A stretch of 64,000 nt of DNA, from assembly GCA_965228435.1 (NCBI GenBank), contig OZ245818.1, positions 4,402,001-4,466,000 on the forward strand, given 5' to 3'. Within the stretch, counting starts at the first letter, position 1, and every line of letters starts with the position of its first letter. This document shows positions 33,405 through 41,167 of this stretch, piece after piece. Both the position numbers and the translations under genes were made by a program. The DNA comes from Hoeflea_A sp965228435 (GTDB lineage: Bacteria; Pseudomonadota; Alphaproteobacteria; Rhizobiales; Rhizobiaceae). The notes under the pieces are model-generated. The model did no database searches. It saw only the letters and a list, made by a program, of their open reading frames with translations, and had not been told where the DNA came from.

Positions 33405-34067
33405 TCAGATCCCGGAAAGCCGGGCCATGGCGTCCCAGAACATTTTTTCGTAGTCCTGGATCATGCGGGCAGCGCGAATGACCCGGCGCGGCTCAACTCC
33501 TTTGGCCAGATCGTCATCGATGACCTTTGCGGCCTGTTTCTCCAGTTCTTCCAGGTCGACGAAGAAATCAAGAAAGGCCGTATCGTCGGCGCTGCAACCG
33601 TAGTGGTCTCGCAGACCGGCACTGATGCGACGACAGCAGGCGCCCCAGGCTTCAAGGTTCAGCGCACGGCTGCAAGCCATTTCGGCAGCGGAGCCGTAAC
33701 AGATCAGCCAGGCCTTGTAGCCGGCATAGCCAAAGGCTTCGGCGTCCGGCTCGAATCGATCGAGTTCATTGGCGGACATGCCGAGCGCTGCCGCCAGGGC
33801 CGCGAAGCCGCGTGCGGCATCGGCCTCGACTTCGGGCGGCGTCAGAAAAACATCCCGGTAGGGGTGATCGGCAAAGCGCGCCATGGTGACGTCGTTCGAG
33901 TTGCCGATCCACATCTGATACTGGTTGCCGGCAAAGCGCTGCAAGGCCGGTCGATCAACCCGACCTGCCTCAACGGCTGCAACGAAGCGGTGATTGCGCA
34001 CAGCGCGATCGGTCTCCGCCATCGCGGCCTTGGCTTCAGCAATCAGGTCCACGGCATTGCTCATCAT
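33405..34067 (-). CDS. TenA/PqqC-like (heme-oxygenase-fold) protein
   Basis: 220 residues, all-helical. FAGNQYQMWIGNSNDVTMARFADHP resembles the TenA/PqqC/heme-oxygenase-like fold, where this helix helps line the active site; a long acidic helix near FLDFFVDLEELEKQAAKVIDDDL follows. Members include thiaminase II, PqqC and diiron oxidases; I cannot decide among these from the residues seen. GAGGAG precedes tandem ATG codons (34067 and 34064). It is the first gene of the four-gene operon reaching to 31357. Function is uncertain. Confidence 0.65.
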   Translation of the reverse strand: MMSNAVDLIAEAKAAMAETDRAVRNHRFVAAVEAGRVDRPALQRFAGNQYQMWIGNSNDVTMARFADHPYRDVFLTPPEVEADAARGFAALAAALGMSANELDRFEPDAEAFGYAGYKAWLICYGSAAEMACSRALNLEAWGACCRRISAGLRDHYGCSADDTAFLDFFVDLEELEKQAAKVIDDDLAKGVEPRRVIRAARMIQDYEKMFWDAMARLSGI

Positions 34068-34202
34068 GCGCTCCTCATGCCGTCAGGATAGAGCGGTCTC
34101 GGGTGCAATCTGTCAACGCGAAAATTTGGCGACTGATGCAGCCAGGGTTGCAGGTCCGCGAAGCTGACGATGTGGTCGGGACAGCAGCCGAGCCCGTCCT
34201 TC

Positions 34203-34955
34203 TCAGCGCACCGAATTGATCGAGCTCTGCAGCAGATGGTTCGTGTAGTCGGCCTTTGCTTCCAGCTTTCGCATTTGCTCAACGCCCAGCGTTTCGACAA
34301 AGCGCCCTTCCTGCATCACAGCTATCCGTTCGCACAAATGGCCGACCACACCCAAATCGTGAGACACCATCAGATAGGTCAGGTGGTGCTCGCTTCGCAG
34401 ATCGACGAGCAGGTTGAGAATTTCGGCCTGCACCGAGACGTCGAGCGCCGAAGTCGGTTCGTCCAGAAGCAGTATCGACGGTTCGGGTGCGAGAGCGCGC
34501 GCGATTGCCACGCGCTGCCGCTGGCCGCCGGACATCTGGTGAGGGTAGCGAAAGCGGAAGCCGGGTCCGAGACCGACGGAGTCCAGCAGCCTTACGATGC
34601 GCTGATCGACATCCGAGAATCCATGCAGTTTCATCGGCTCCGACAGCATCCGGTCGACGGTCTGACGCGGATGAAGCGAGGCGTAGGGGTCCTGAAACAC
34701 CATCTGGACCTTGCGATAGAAGGTCCTGCTGCGGGTCTTTCCCAACTGTTCCCCCGCAACGGTCATCTGCCCGGACCAGGTCGGAACCAGCCCGGATATG
34801 GCCCGCAGGATGGTCGACTTGCCTGAGCCACTCTCGCCGACGAGCCCGAAACTCTCGCCTTCCTTGACATCGAAGCTGACGTCCCTCACCGCATAGGATT
34901 GCTGGCCTGGCGGGCCGAACCAAACGTCCAGGTTTTCAATTGAGATTGCCGTCAT
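34203..34955 (-). CDS. Peptide ABC transporter ATP-binding protein (DppF/OppF-like)
   Basis: 250 residues. Walker A GESGSGKST, signature MSGGQRQR, Walker B ILLLDEPTSALDVS and switch H in MVSHD are intact; it belongs to the second ATPase of the peptide/nickel (Dpp/Opp) group, though short of the C-terminal iron-sulfur-type extension seen in long versions. The ATG at 34955 overlaps the stop of the partner ATPase (ATGA), so the two are translationally coupled. It is the last gene of the transporter operon; 135 bp without obvious features separate it from the TenA-like gene. Confidence 0.92.
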   Translation of the reverse strand: MTAISIENLDVWFGPPGQQSYAVRDVSFDVKEGESFGLVGESGSGKSTILRAISGLVPTWSGQMTVAGEQLGKTRSRTFYRKVQMVFQDPYASLHPRQTVDRMLSEPMKLHGFSDVDQRIVRLLDSVGLGPGFRFRYPHQMSGGQRQRVAIARALAPEPSILLLDEPTSALDVSVQAEILNLLVDLRSEHHLTYLMVSHDLGVVGHLCERIAVMQEGRFVETLGVEQMRKLEAKADYTNHLLQSSINSVR

Positions 34956-35815
34956 GCCCGCGCGCTCACCGATGGTGCCTCCATCCAGGCGGGGTCACGT
35001 TGCAGCACCTCCAGCCGGTCGCGAGGATTTTCCAGGTCGGGAACCGAGTTCAAAAGTCCGATCGTGTAGGGATGCTTGGCATTCTTCAGATCCTGCGCCT
35101 TGCAGGTTTCGACGATCCGCCCGGCATACATGATGACGATCCGATCACAAAACTTGGCGACGAGGTTCAGGTCGTGGCTGATGAAAATCAGGCCCATGCC
35201 GCGCTCGCGCACCAGCCGGTCCATGATATCGAGCACCTGGAGTTGAACCGACACGTCGAGCGCCGAGGTGGGTTCATCGGCAATCAGGATTTCCGGGTTG
35301 GGCAACAGCATCATCGCGATCATGATGCGCTGGCCCATGCCGCCGGAAACCTCGTGCGGGTAGAGGTTGTACACCCGTTCCGGATCGCGGATCGCCACTT
35401 CGTCCAGCATGGCGATGGAGCGCTGCCGTGCTTCGGCCTTTGAGACCTTTGCGTGCGCGTGCAGCGCCTCGACCATCTGCCGGCCGACGGTCATGACCGG
35501 ATTGAGCGAAAATTTGGGGTCCTGCATGATCATCGAGACGCGGCCGCCGCGCAATTGACGCATCCGTTGTTCCGTGGCGTGCAGGATATCCTCGCCATGC
35601 ATTTCCAGTCGGTTCGCTTCGATGAACCCTGGTGGGCGGATGAGGCGCAGCACCGCGCGCCCCGTCATCGATTTGCCGGAGCCGGACTCACCGACAATCC
35701 CAAGCCGCTCCTTTCCAAGCGTGAAGGAGATGCCGCGCACTGCTTCGACTATACCGGTCCGGGTGGGGAACCGGACCCAGAGGTTGTCTACATCGAGAAG
35801 TGGCGCGTCCGTCAA
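34952..35815 (-). CDS. Peptide ABC transporter ATP-binding protein (DppD/OppD-like), TTG start
   Basis: About 287 residues: Walker A GESGSGKS, QDPKFSLNPVMTVGRQM (Q-loop region), signature VSGGMGQR, Walker B ILIADEPTSALDVS and H in FISHD. The start is a TTG at 35815: AAGGAG lies eight bases upstream, it overlaps the preceding permease stop (TTGA), and there is no ATG between that point and the first core strand. A longer frame up to 36202 exists but runs antisense through the permease and is not coding. Part of the peptide transporter. Confidence 0.92.
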   Translation of the reverse strand: MTDAPLLDVDNLWVRFPTRTGIVEAVRGISFTLGKERLGIVGESGSGKSMTGRAVLRLIRPPGFIEANRLEMHGEDILHATEQRMRQLRGGRVSMIMQDPKFSLNPVMTVGRQMVEALHAHAKVSKAEARQRSIAMLDEVAIRDPERVYNLYPHEVSGGMGQRIMIAMMLLPNPEILIADEPTSALDVSVQLQVLDIMDRLVRERGMGLIFISHDLNLVAKFCDRIVIMYAGRIVETCKAQDLKNAKHPYTIGLLNSVPDLENPRDRLEVLQRDPAWMEAPSVSARA

Positions 35816-36726
35816 GAACTGCTCTCCTTCGGATCCAGAACATCGCGCAGCCCATCGCCCAAGAGGTTGAACGCCAGCGAGATGGCAAAGATCGCGATGC
35901 CTGGAATCGTCGCAACCCACCAGAAATCGAGAATGTATTTGCGACCTTCCGAGATCATGGCGCCCCATTCCGGGCTGGGCGGCTGGGCGCCCAGGCCGAG
36001 GAAACCAAGCCCTGCGGCCGTGAGAATGATACCCGCCATGTCCAGCGTTATGCGGATGATCAGGGATGAAATGCACAGAGGCCAAATATGCCGGGTCACG
36101 ATCCGGACCGGTCCTGCACCCTGCAGCCGGATTGCATGAATATAATCGGAGTTCCGGATCGTCAGCGTTTCGGCGCGTGCAATCCGGGCGTAGGGAGGCC
36201 AAGCGGTCAGCGAGATAGCAAGCACGGCATTTTCGATGCCCGCACCCAGAGCCGCGACGAAGGCCAGCGCGAGGATCAGTCTTGGAAAGGCAAGGAAGAT
36301 GTCGGTGATCCGCATCAGCACAACGTCAACCCAGCCGCCCGCATAGCCGGCGACCGTTCCCATGATCAGGCCCATCACAGGCGCCACCATCGCCACCAGA
36401 ATGACGATATAGATGGAGATTCGTGCTCCATAGAGGATGCGCGAATAGATGTCGCGCCCGAGGCTGTCGGTTCCGAAGATGTGCCCCTTTTCGCCGGGCG
36501 CCAGCAACCGGTTGGCGAGGTCCTGGGCAAAGGGGTCGTGGGTTGCCAGCAGTGGAGCAAAAATCGCCGCAACGATGATGATCACGAGCACAGCCAGCCC
36601 CAGCATGGCAAGCGTATTCGAACGGAAGGTCAGCCAGCCCTTATACCAGGACGAAAGACGGGCCTGTCTACGCGATGTCGGCTCGTCGGAGAGGAGCCAG
36701 TCCCTCCATCCTGTCGCGCCGCTCAT
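35812..36726 (-). CDS. Peptide ABC transporter permease (DppC/OppC-like)
   Basis: 304 residues with an N-terminal cytoplasmic leader and about six membrane segments; GTDSLGRDIYSRILYGARIS and the EAA-type loop (IRLQGAGPVRIVTRHIWPLC) are hallmarks of the DppC group. It pairs with the DppB-like permease, which starts the pair with an ATGA overlap, and it leads into the TTG-started ATPase. Imports dipeptide or oligopeptide cargo. Confidence 0.93.
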   Translation of the reverse strand: MSGATGWRDWLLSDEPTSRRQARLSSWYKGWLTFRSNTLAMLGLAVLVIIIVAAIFAPLLATHDPFAQDLANRLLAPGEKGHIFGTDSLGRDIYSRILYGARISIYIVILVAMVAPVMGLIMGTVAGYAGGWVDVVLMRITDIFLAFPRLILALAFVAALGAGIENAVLAISLTAWPPYARIARAETLTIRNSDYIHAIRLQGAGPVRIVTRHIWPLCISSLIIRITLDMAGIILTAAGLGFLGLGAQPPSPEWGAMISEGRKYILDFWWVATIPGIAIFAISLAFNLLGDGLRDVLDPKESSS

Positions 36727-37781
36727 TTCGCCCTCGGATCGAAGAAGCGGTAAAGCATGTCGGAGAAGATATTGATGCCGACGAAAATGGTGCCGATGAC
36801 GATGGTGCCGCCTAGCACCGAGTTCATGTCGTTGGCAAGAAGCGAGGTGGTGATGTAGCTGCCAATACCCGGCCAGGCGAAAATAATCTCAGTCAGGACT
36901 GAGCCTTCCAGAAGGTTTGCATAGGCCAGGGCGATCACGGTCACGAGCTGAATGCGGATATTGCGGAAGGCATGGCCCCAGATCACCTGCGATTCCGACA
37001 GACCTTTCACCCTCGCCGTCGTGACGTATTCGGAGCCGAGTTGTTCCAGCATGAAGGAGCGGGTCATCCGGCTGATGTAGGCCATCGAGAAGTAGCCCAG
37101 CAGCGATGCGGGCAGAATGATATGGGAGAAGGCGTTGCGGAAGACGGTCCACTCGCCGCGCAGCGCGCTGTCGACCAGCAGCATGCCGGTAATCGGCTGG
37201 ACGACGCCCTGATAGAAAATGCCCACACGGCCCGGGCCGGAAACCCAGCCGAGGATCCCGTAGAAGACCAGAAGTCCAACAAGCCCCAGCCAGAAAATAG
37301 GCATGGAATAACCGATCAGCCCGACAAACCGGGCAACCTGGTCAATCCAGCTGCCGCGCCGCACGGCCGCAATGACGCCGAGTGGCACGCCGATGACGAC
37401 GCCAATCAATGTCCCCAGTGTGGCGAGTTCCAGCGTTGCCGGAAAGACCCGCGCTATGTCGGTTGAAACTTCTTGTCCGGTTCGGATCGACTTGCCGAAA
37501 TCGCCCTGGAGCACATCGCTCACATAGATACCGAACTGAACCAGAAGCGGCCTGTCGAGCCCGAGAGCCCGGTAGGTTTCGTCATATTGGGCCTGGGTGG
37601 CGCGCTCGCCGATGACCGCCAGAACCGGGTCGATCGGCATGACGCGGCCGATCATGAAGGTCACAAACAGGAGGCCGAGGATCGTCACCGCCACGGTTGC
37701 GAGCGTGGCGATAATCCTGCCCAGCCAAGAGGGGAGGGACGGTAGTCGCCGTCCCTCCACCCGAGCGAGGCGTTCCGCCAT
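36723..37781 (-). CDS. Peptide ABC transporter permease (DppB/OppB-like)
   Basis: 352 residues with six or more membrane segments; the family pattern MPIDPVLAVIGERATQAQYDE near the N-terminus and the EAA loop (VKGLSESQVIWGHAFRNI) with LLEGSVLTEIIFAWPGIGSYI are clear. About 20 extra basic residues precede the first helix. The ATG at 37781 directly follows the TAG stop of the binding-protein gene, and the downstream end overlaps the DppC gene by ATGA. Confidence 0.93.
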   Translation of the reverse strand: MAERLARVEGRRLPSLPSWLGRIIATLATVAVTILGLLFVTFMIGRVMPIDPVLAVIGERATQAQYDETYRALGLDRPLLVQFGIYVSDVLQGDFGKSIRTGQEVSTDIARVFPATLELATLGTLIGVVIGVPLGVIAAVRRGSWIDQVARFVGLIGYSMPIFWLGLVGLLVFYGILGWVSGPGRVGIFYQGVVQPITGMLLVDSALRGEWTVFRNAFSHIILPASLLGYFSMAYISRMTRSFMLEQLGSEYVTTARVKGLSESQVIWGHAFRNIRIQLVTVIALAYANLLEGSVLTEIIFAWPGIGSYITTSLLANDMNSVLGGTIVIGTIFVGINIFSDMLYRFFDPRAK

Positions 37782-39386
37782 CTACTTGGTGATCACCCAG
37801 TAGGATACCGCGGTGGTGGCGCCGCCGGCCACGAAGTTTTCGACATTCGAGCGCATACCGTTTTGCTCGATCTGCTGAAACATCACGCCGAAGGGACTGA
37901 CCTTCTGATGTTCGGCCTGGATGTCGCGATACATCTGGGCGCGGGCGTCGGTGTCGTTTTCAACCACGGCAGCGAGCGTCTTCTGGCTCATTTCCGGAAT
38001 ATTCCAGGCGTTGCGCCAGGCGAGATACCCGGTGTTTCCGGCTTCCTGGGCATTGTCAGGGTTTTGCGCGAAGGTTGCCGCGTTTGTGTTCGGATCCGGA
38101 TAGTCCGGACCCCAGGCGCCCATATAGATGTCGTGCTCCCGGGCGCGATAGCGGTCGAGCGTCTGCGCCCCGGTGCCGACAATCAGTTCGATGTCACAGC
38201 CGAGCTGTCCCCAGGTGTTCTGCAGGGACTGGCTGATCTCCAGGCGTTCCTGAGCCTCGCGAACCGAAATCTTGATGGGCCCGCAATTCGGGTGTCCCGA
38301 TTCCGCAAGCGCCGCCTTGGCCTTGTCCAGGTCGAAGCTGTAGGGCTTGTCTTCCAGCGCGCCAAGGAAAGTGCGCGGCAAGAAAGCCTGGTGCACGGTG
38401 TACTGGCCCTTGAGGAACGAATTCGACATGCCGTCGTAGTCCGTCGCATATTTGAGCGCTTCGAGCACTTTGGGGTCGGACAGCATTTCGTTCTTCTGGT
38501 TGGCTGCGAAATACATCAGGCGGCCGCGCAATTCGTCGACCACTTTGACGCCGTCAACGCCGCCCAGACCGGCGACATCCTCGGGCGACAGGTTACGCGC
38601 CACGTCGACATCGCCGCGCTCGAGCTGCAGACGCTGGGTTGCGCTTTCCTGGATGTGCTGAACGATCACCCGCTCCATCGCCGGCTTGTCGCCGTGGTAA
38701 TTCGGGTTCAGGTCCATCAGAACGCTTTCGTTCGGCTTCCACTCGACGACCTTGTACGGTCCTGAGCCGACGGTATTGGTCCGAAGCCAGGCGTTGCCCA
38801 TGTCGCCGTCGACCTCGTTCTCCATGGCCGCTTTCATGTCGACAATGCCGCCGATGGTCGCCGTCAGGCAGTTCAGAACGAACGAGACCGCATAGGGCTT
38901 GTCGAGTGTCAGAACCAGCGTCTTGTCATCGGGTGCGACGATGGTCTGCTCGACGTTCTCCGGAGTGAATCCGAACTGGGTCAGAATGAAGGACGGTGTT
39001 TTGTTGAGAAGAACGGCCCGGCGCAGAGAAAACTCGGCGTCTTTTGCCGTTACGGGATTGCCGGTCGAGAAGACATGGCCATCGGCCATGGTGAACGTGA
39101 CGGTCTTGCCGTCTTCAGAGATTTCCCAGCTCGCAGCAAGCTGCGGCTGATAGCCCGCGTCGAGGTCCAGCGGATTGAAATTGACGAGTTTCTCGTAGAC
39201 GTTGCGGCTGACATCCGCTCCGGCGAATTCAAAGCTCTCAGCCGGGTCGAAGGTCTTGATGTCGTCGATCCGGTTGGCAACCACCAGCATATTGGGAGGT
39301 GTCTGGGCGTTGGCCGGAGTAAGTGCACCCGCGGCGATGAAAGCCGAGACTGCAGCAGCGGCGGCAAGATGTAGTTTCTTTTTCAA
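37782..39386 (-). CDS. Peptide ABC transporter substrate-binding protein, TTG start
   Basis: About 534 residues of the SBP_bac_5 family. I start at the TTG at 39386: GGGAG lies eight bases upstream, and the frame then gives a textbook signal peptide (MKKKLHLAAAAAVSAFIAAG, then ALTPANA with cleavage before QTPP). A longer in-frame extension to 39452 lacks these features. The mature part shows DIKTFDPAESFEFAGADV and the peptide-binding lobes (LDLDKAKAALAESGHPNC). It delivers peptides or glycine-betaine-like small peptides to the DppBC channel; the specific ligand is unknown. Confidence 0.92.
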   Translation of the reverse strand: MKKKLHLAAAAAVSAFIAAGALTPANAQTPPNMLVVANRIDDIKTFDPAESFEFAGADVSRNVYEKLVNFNPLDLDAGYQPQLAASWEISEDGKTVTFTMADGHVFSTGNPVTAKDAEFSLRRAVLLNKTPSFILTQFGFTPENVEQTIVAPDDKTLVLTLDKPYAVSFVLNCLTATIGGIVDMKAAMENEVDGDMGNAWLRTNTVGSGPYKVVEWKPNESVLMDLNPNYHGDKPAMERVIVQHIQESATQRLQLERGDVDVARNLSPEDVAGLGGVDGVKVVDELRGRLMYFAANQKNEMLSDPKVLEALKYATDYDGMSNSFLKGQYTVHQAFLPRTFLGALEDKPYSFDLDKAKAALAESGHPNCGPIKISVREAQERLEISQSLQNTWGQLGCDIELIVGTGAQTLDRYRAREHDIYMGAWGPDYPDPNTNAATFAQNPDNAQEAGNTGYLAWRNAWNIPEMSQKTLAAVVENDTDARAQMYRDIQAEHQKVSPFGVMFQQIEQNGMRSNVENFVAGGATTAVSYWVITK

Positions 39387-39415
39387 TGTGAACACTCCCT
39401 GTTCGGTTCTATTCT

Positions 39416-40465
39416 CTACATTCCCCAAGTCGAGCGCAGGACACGCACCCAATTGCCGTGCGTAACCTTGGCCAAAAGACTGTTATCGGCACCATGGACC
39501 CGCAGAGCTGCAACCAAAGCGGGCAGACCTGCACAATCGCCAATCGGCTTAGGAACAAGCGCGCCGTCGAAGTCCGAGCCGAGGCCGACCCGATCTTCAC
39601 CCAGTCTTTCGACCAAATGATCAAAATGCCTGAGCAGGATGTCAAGCCCGAAATCCGCTTTCATCAGACCATCGGGACGCAGGAAGGCGCTGGCAAAGTT
39701 GATGCCAACCATGCCGTCGCTGTCTCGGATGATGTCGAGTTGGCGATCTGTCAGGTTCCTCGCATGCGGCGTGATCGCCGCGGCGTTGGAGTGCGTCGCA
39801 ACCAGCGGCGCATCGCTGATCGCGGCAACGTCGTCAAAGCCCTTCTCGTTCAGATGCGAGAGGTCGATCATGATTTTCATGCGGTTGCATTCGCGGACCA
39901 GCGCTTTGCCCGCGTCGGTCAGGCCCGGCCCGATGTCCGGATTGGAAGGGTATCGGAAGGGAACGCCGTGGCCCCATATCGTTTCCCGGCTCCAGACGGG
40001 ACCCAGCGAGCGAAGTCCGCGTTCGTAGTAGGAATGCAGGCGTTCGAAGTCGCGATCGATGGCTTCCGCGCCTTCGATATGCGGAACGGCGGCCATCTCG
40101 TCGGCAGTGAGAGTGTCCGTGATGTCTTCTGCGGTTCGGCATATGCGGATCGCGCCAGCGCGTTCAAGGTCATCAAGGGCATGGAAACCGCGGTCGGTCC
40201 AGTCGACCGCGACGTCCTCTGGCACGGGCTCGGGCAGCGGGATATCGTAGGCGGGCTTGTTCATCTCGGCTTCCCGCTTCGCCCTGTCATAGGGGCTTGG
40301 GGTGAAGATCGCGAACAGACCGCCGCCGAAGCCGCCCTTGATTGCGCGCGGCTTGTCGATATGACCGTCGGCCAGCCCGAAGGCTACCCCCTCGGCGGTG
40401 ACGGTACCTCTCAGCAGGCGCAGGATCAGGTCGTTGTGGCCGTCGAAAACCGGAAACTCGGTCAC
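39416..40465 (-). CDS. Membrane dipeptidase-family metallopeptidase (M19)
   Basis: About 349 residues of peptidase family M19 (renal dipeptidase). VFDGHNDL near the N-terminus supplies the first zinc ligands, MKIMIDLSHLNEKGF and ATHSNAAAI give the middle ones, and GLGSDFDGA the later active-site Asp. It cleaves dipeptides, including unusual D-residue ones. The GTG start at 40465 overlaps the GNAT stop (GTGA), and the transporter's binding-protein gene starts 29 bp downstream, so enzyme and importer of peptides are co-expressed. Confidence 0.92.
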   Translation of the reverse strand: MTEFPVFDGHNDLILRLLRGTVTAEGVAFGLADGHIDKPRAIKGGFGGGLFAIFTPSPYDRAKREAEMNKPAYDIPLPEPVPEDVAVDWTDRGFHALDDLERAGAIRICRTAEDITDTLTADEMAAVPHIEGAEAIDRDFERLHSYYERGLRSLGPVWSRETIWGHGVPFRYPSNPDIGPGLTDAGKALVRECNRMKIMIDLSHLNEKGFDDVAAISDAPLVATHSNAAAITPHARNLTDRQLDIIRDSDGMVGINFASAFLRPDGLMKADFGLDILLRHFDHLVERLGEDRVGLGSDFDGALVPKPIGDCAGLPALVAALRVHGADNSLLAKVTHGNWVRVLRSTWGM

Positions 40466-40926
40466 TGCTCGTCCAGGAGAAGCTTGAAACCCACATGCGA
40501 TGGCGAAAAGCCGGCTTTTTCGTAAAACCGATGCGCGTCCGGCCGTTGCCGATCCGACGTCAGCTGCACCAGATTGCAATTGCGCGCCGAAGCTTCCTGC
40601 ACGGCCCAATCCAGCATTTCTTTGCCCAGTCCGTGCCCGCGCATCGCCCGCGTCACCCGCATCGCCTCGATCTGCGCGCGCCAGGCACCGTGCCGGGAAA
40701 GACCGGGAAGAAAAGACAGCAACAGCGTCGCGACGATCTCAGAGTTCATCACGCCCACGGCAAGCAGATGGTTTGGGTCGCTCTCGATCGCTTCAAAGGC
40801 GGCGAGATACCGATCATCCGGTTCGCCGCTCTCGCGCGCCTTCCCAAGATCATCGTCGGCATAAAGGGCGATGAGCGCTTCCAGGTCGGAACGCTTCGCC
40901 AATCGAATCAAAAGTTCTGAGCCCAT
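40462..40926 (-). CDS. GNAT-family N-acetyltransferase
   Basis: 154 residues. The GNAT core is seen in IRLAKRSDLEALIALY, MRVTRAMRGHGLGKEMLDWAV (acetyl-CoA-binding R-x-x-G-x-G/A loop) and NLVQLTSDRQRPDAHRFYEKAGF (motif B). It is the first gene of the peptide-transport operon, coupled by GTGA to the dipeptidase, so a role in acetylating a released amino acid is possible but inferred. The ATG at 40926 has only a weak ribosome site. Confidence 0.9.
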   Translation of the reverse strand: MGSELLIRLAKRSDLEALIALYADDDLGKARESGEPDDRYLAAFEAIESDPNHLLAVGVMNSEIVATLLLSFLPGLSRHGAWRAQIEAMRVTRAMRGHGLGKEMLDWAVQEASARNCNLVQLTSDRQRPDAHRFYEKAGFSPSHVGFKLLLDEQ

Positions 40927-41119
40927 CCGCGGAATGTTATCGACGGAAACGCGCACTGCAACGGTTAAGTTAACCCGGGTGCTTTTTGAACCCGTGTTTG
41001 TCAAACCGCATGCCGAGGTCTTCGGGGCTTTGACGTCTTGACCCGTAGGGTTGTGGCATTCAGTGCAGCAGAATCCGCGTTTATACGGGCGCGCGCGCAG
41101 GTTGGATCCAAAAGCGGTG

Positions 41120-41148
41120 GAGGGTTCGCCCCGATAAGGCGAACCCTC
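41120..41148 (-). terminator. Hairpin downstream of the rtcB-HEAT operon
   Basis: An 11-bp perfect stem with a 7-nt loop (read on the minus strand: GAGGGTTCGCC / GGCGAACCCTC) begins 20 bp after the HEAT gene stop. A CTTTT run follows it about seven bases later on the minus strand, so it can serve as an intrinsic terminator. The rest of the 241-bp spacer to the GNAT gene start holds no gene I can support. Confidence 0.6.
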
Positions 41149-41167
41149 TGGTTCGATCTGCCTTGCA

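Noticed and set aside
35816..36202. Upstream extension of the DppD-like ATPase
   Set aside because: It runs antisense through the permease coding region with no family similarity; a TTG with AAGGAG at 35815 fits.
41030..41160. tRNA or Y-RNA-like gene near the Rtc operon
   Set aside because: A GGTTCGA string and a few short stems are present, but no cloverleaf or consistent T-arm can be drawn; only the terminator-like hairpin is supportable.
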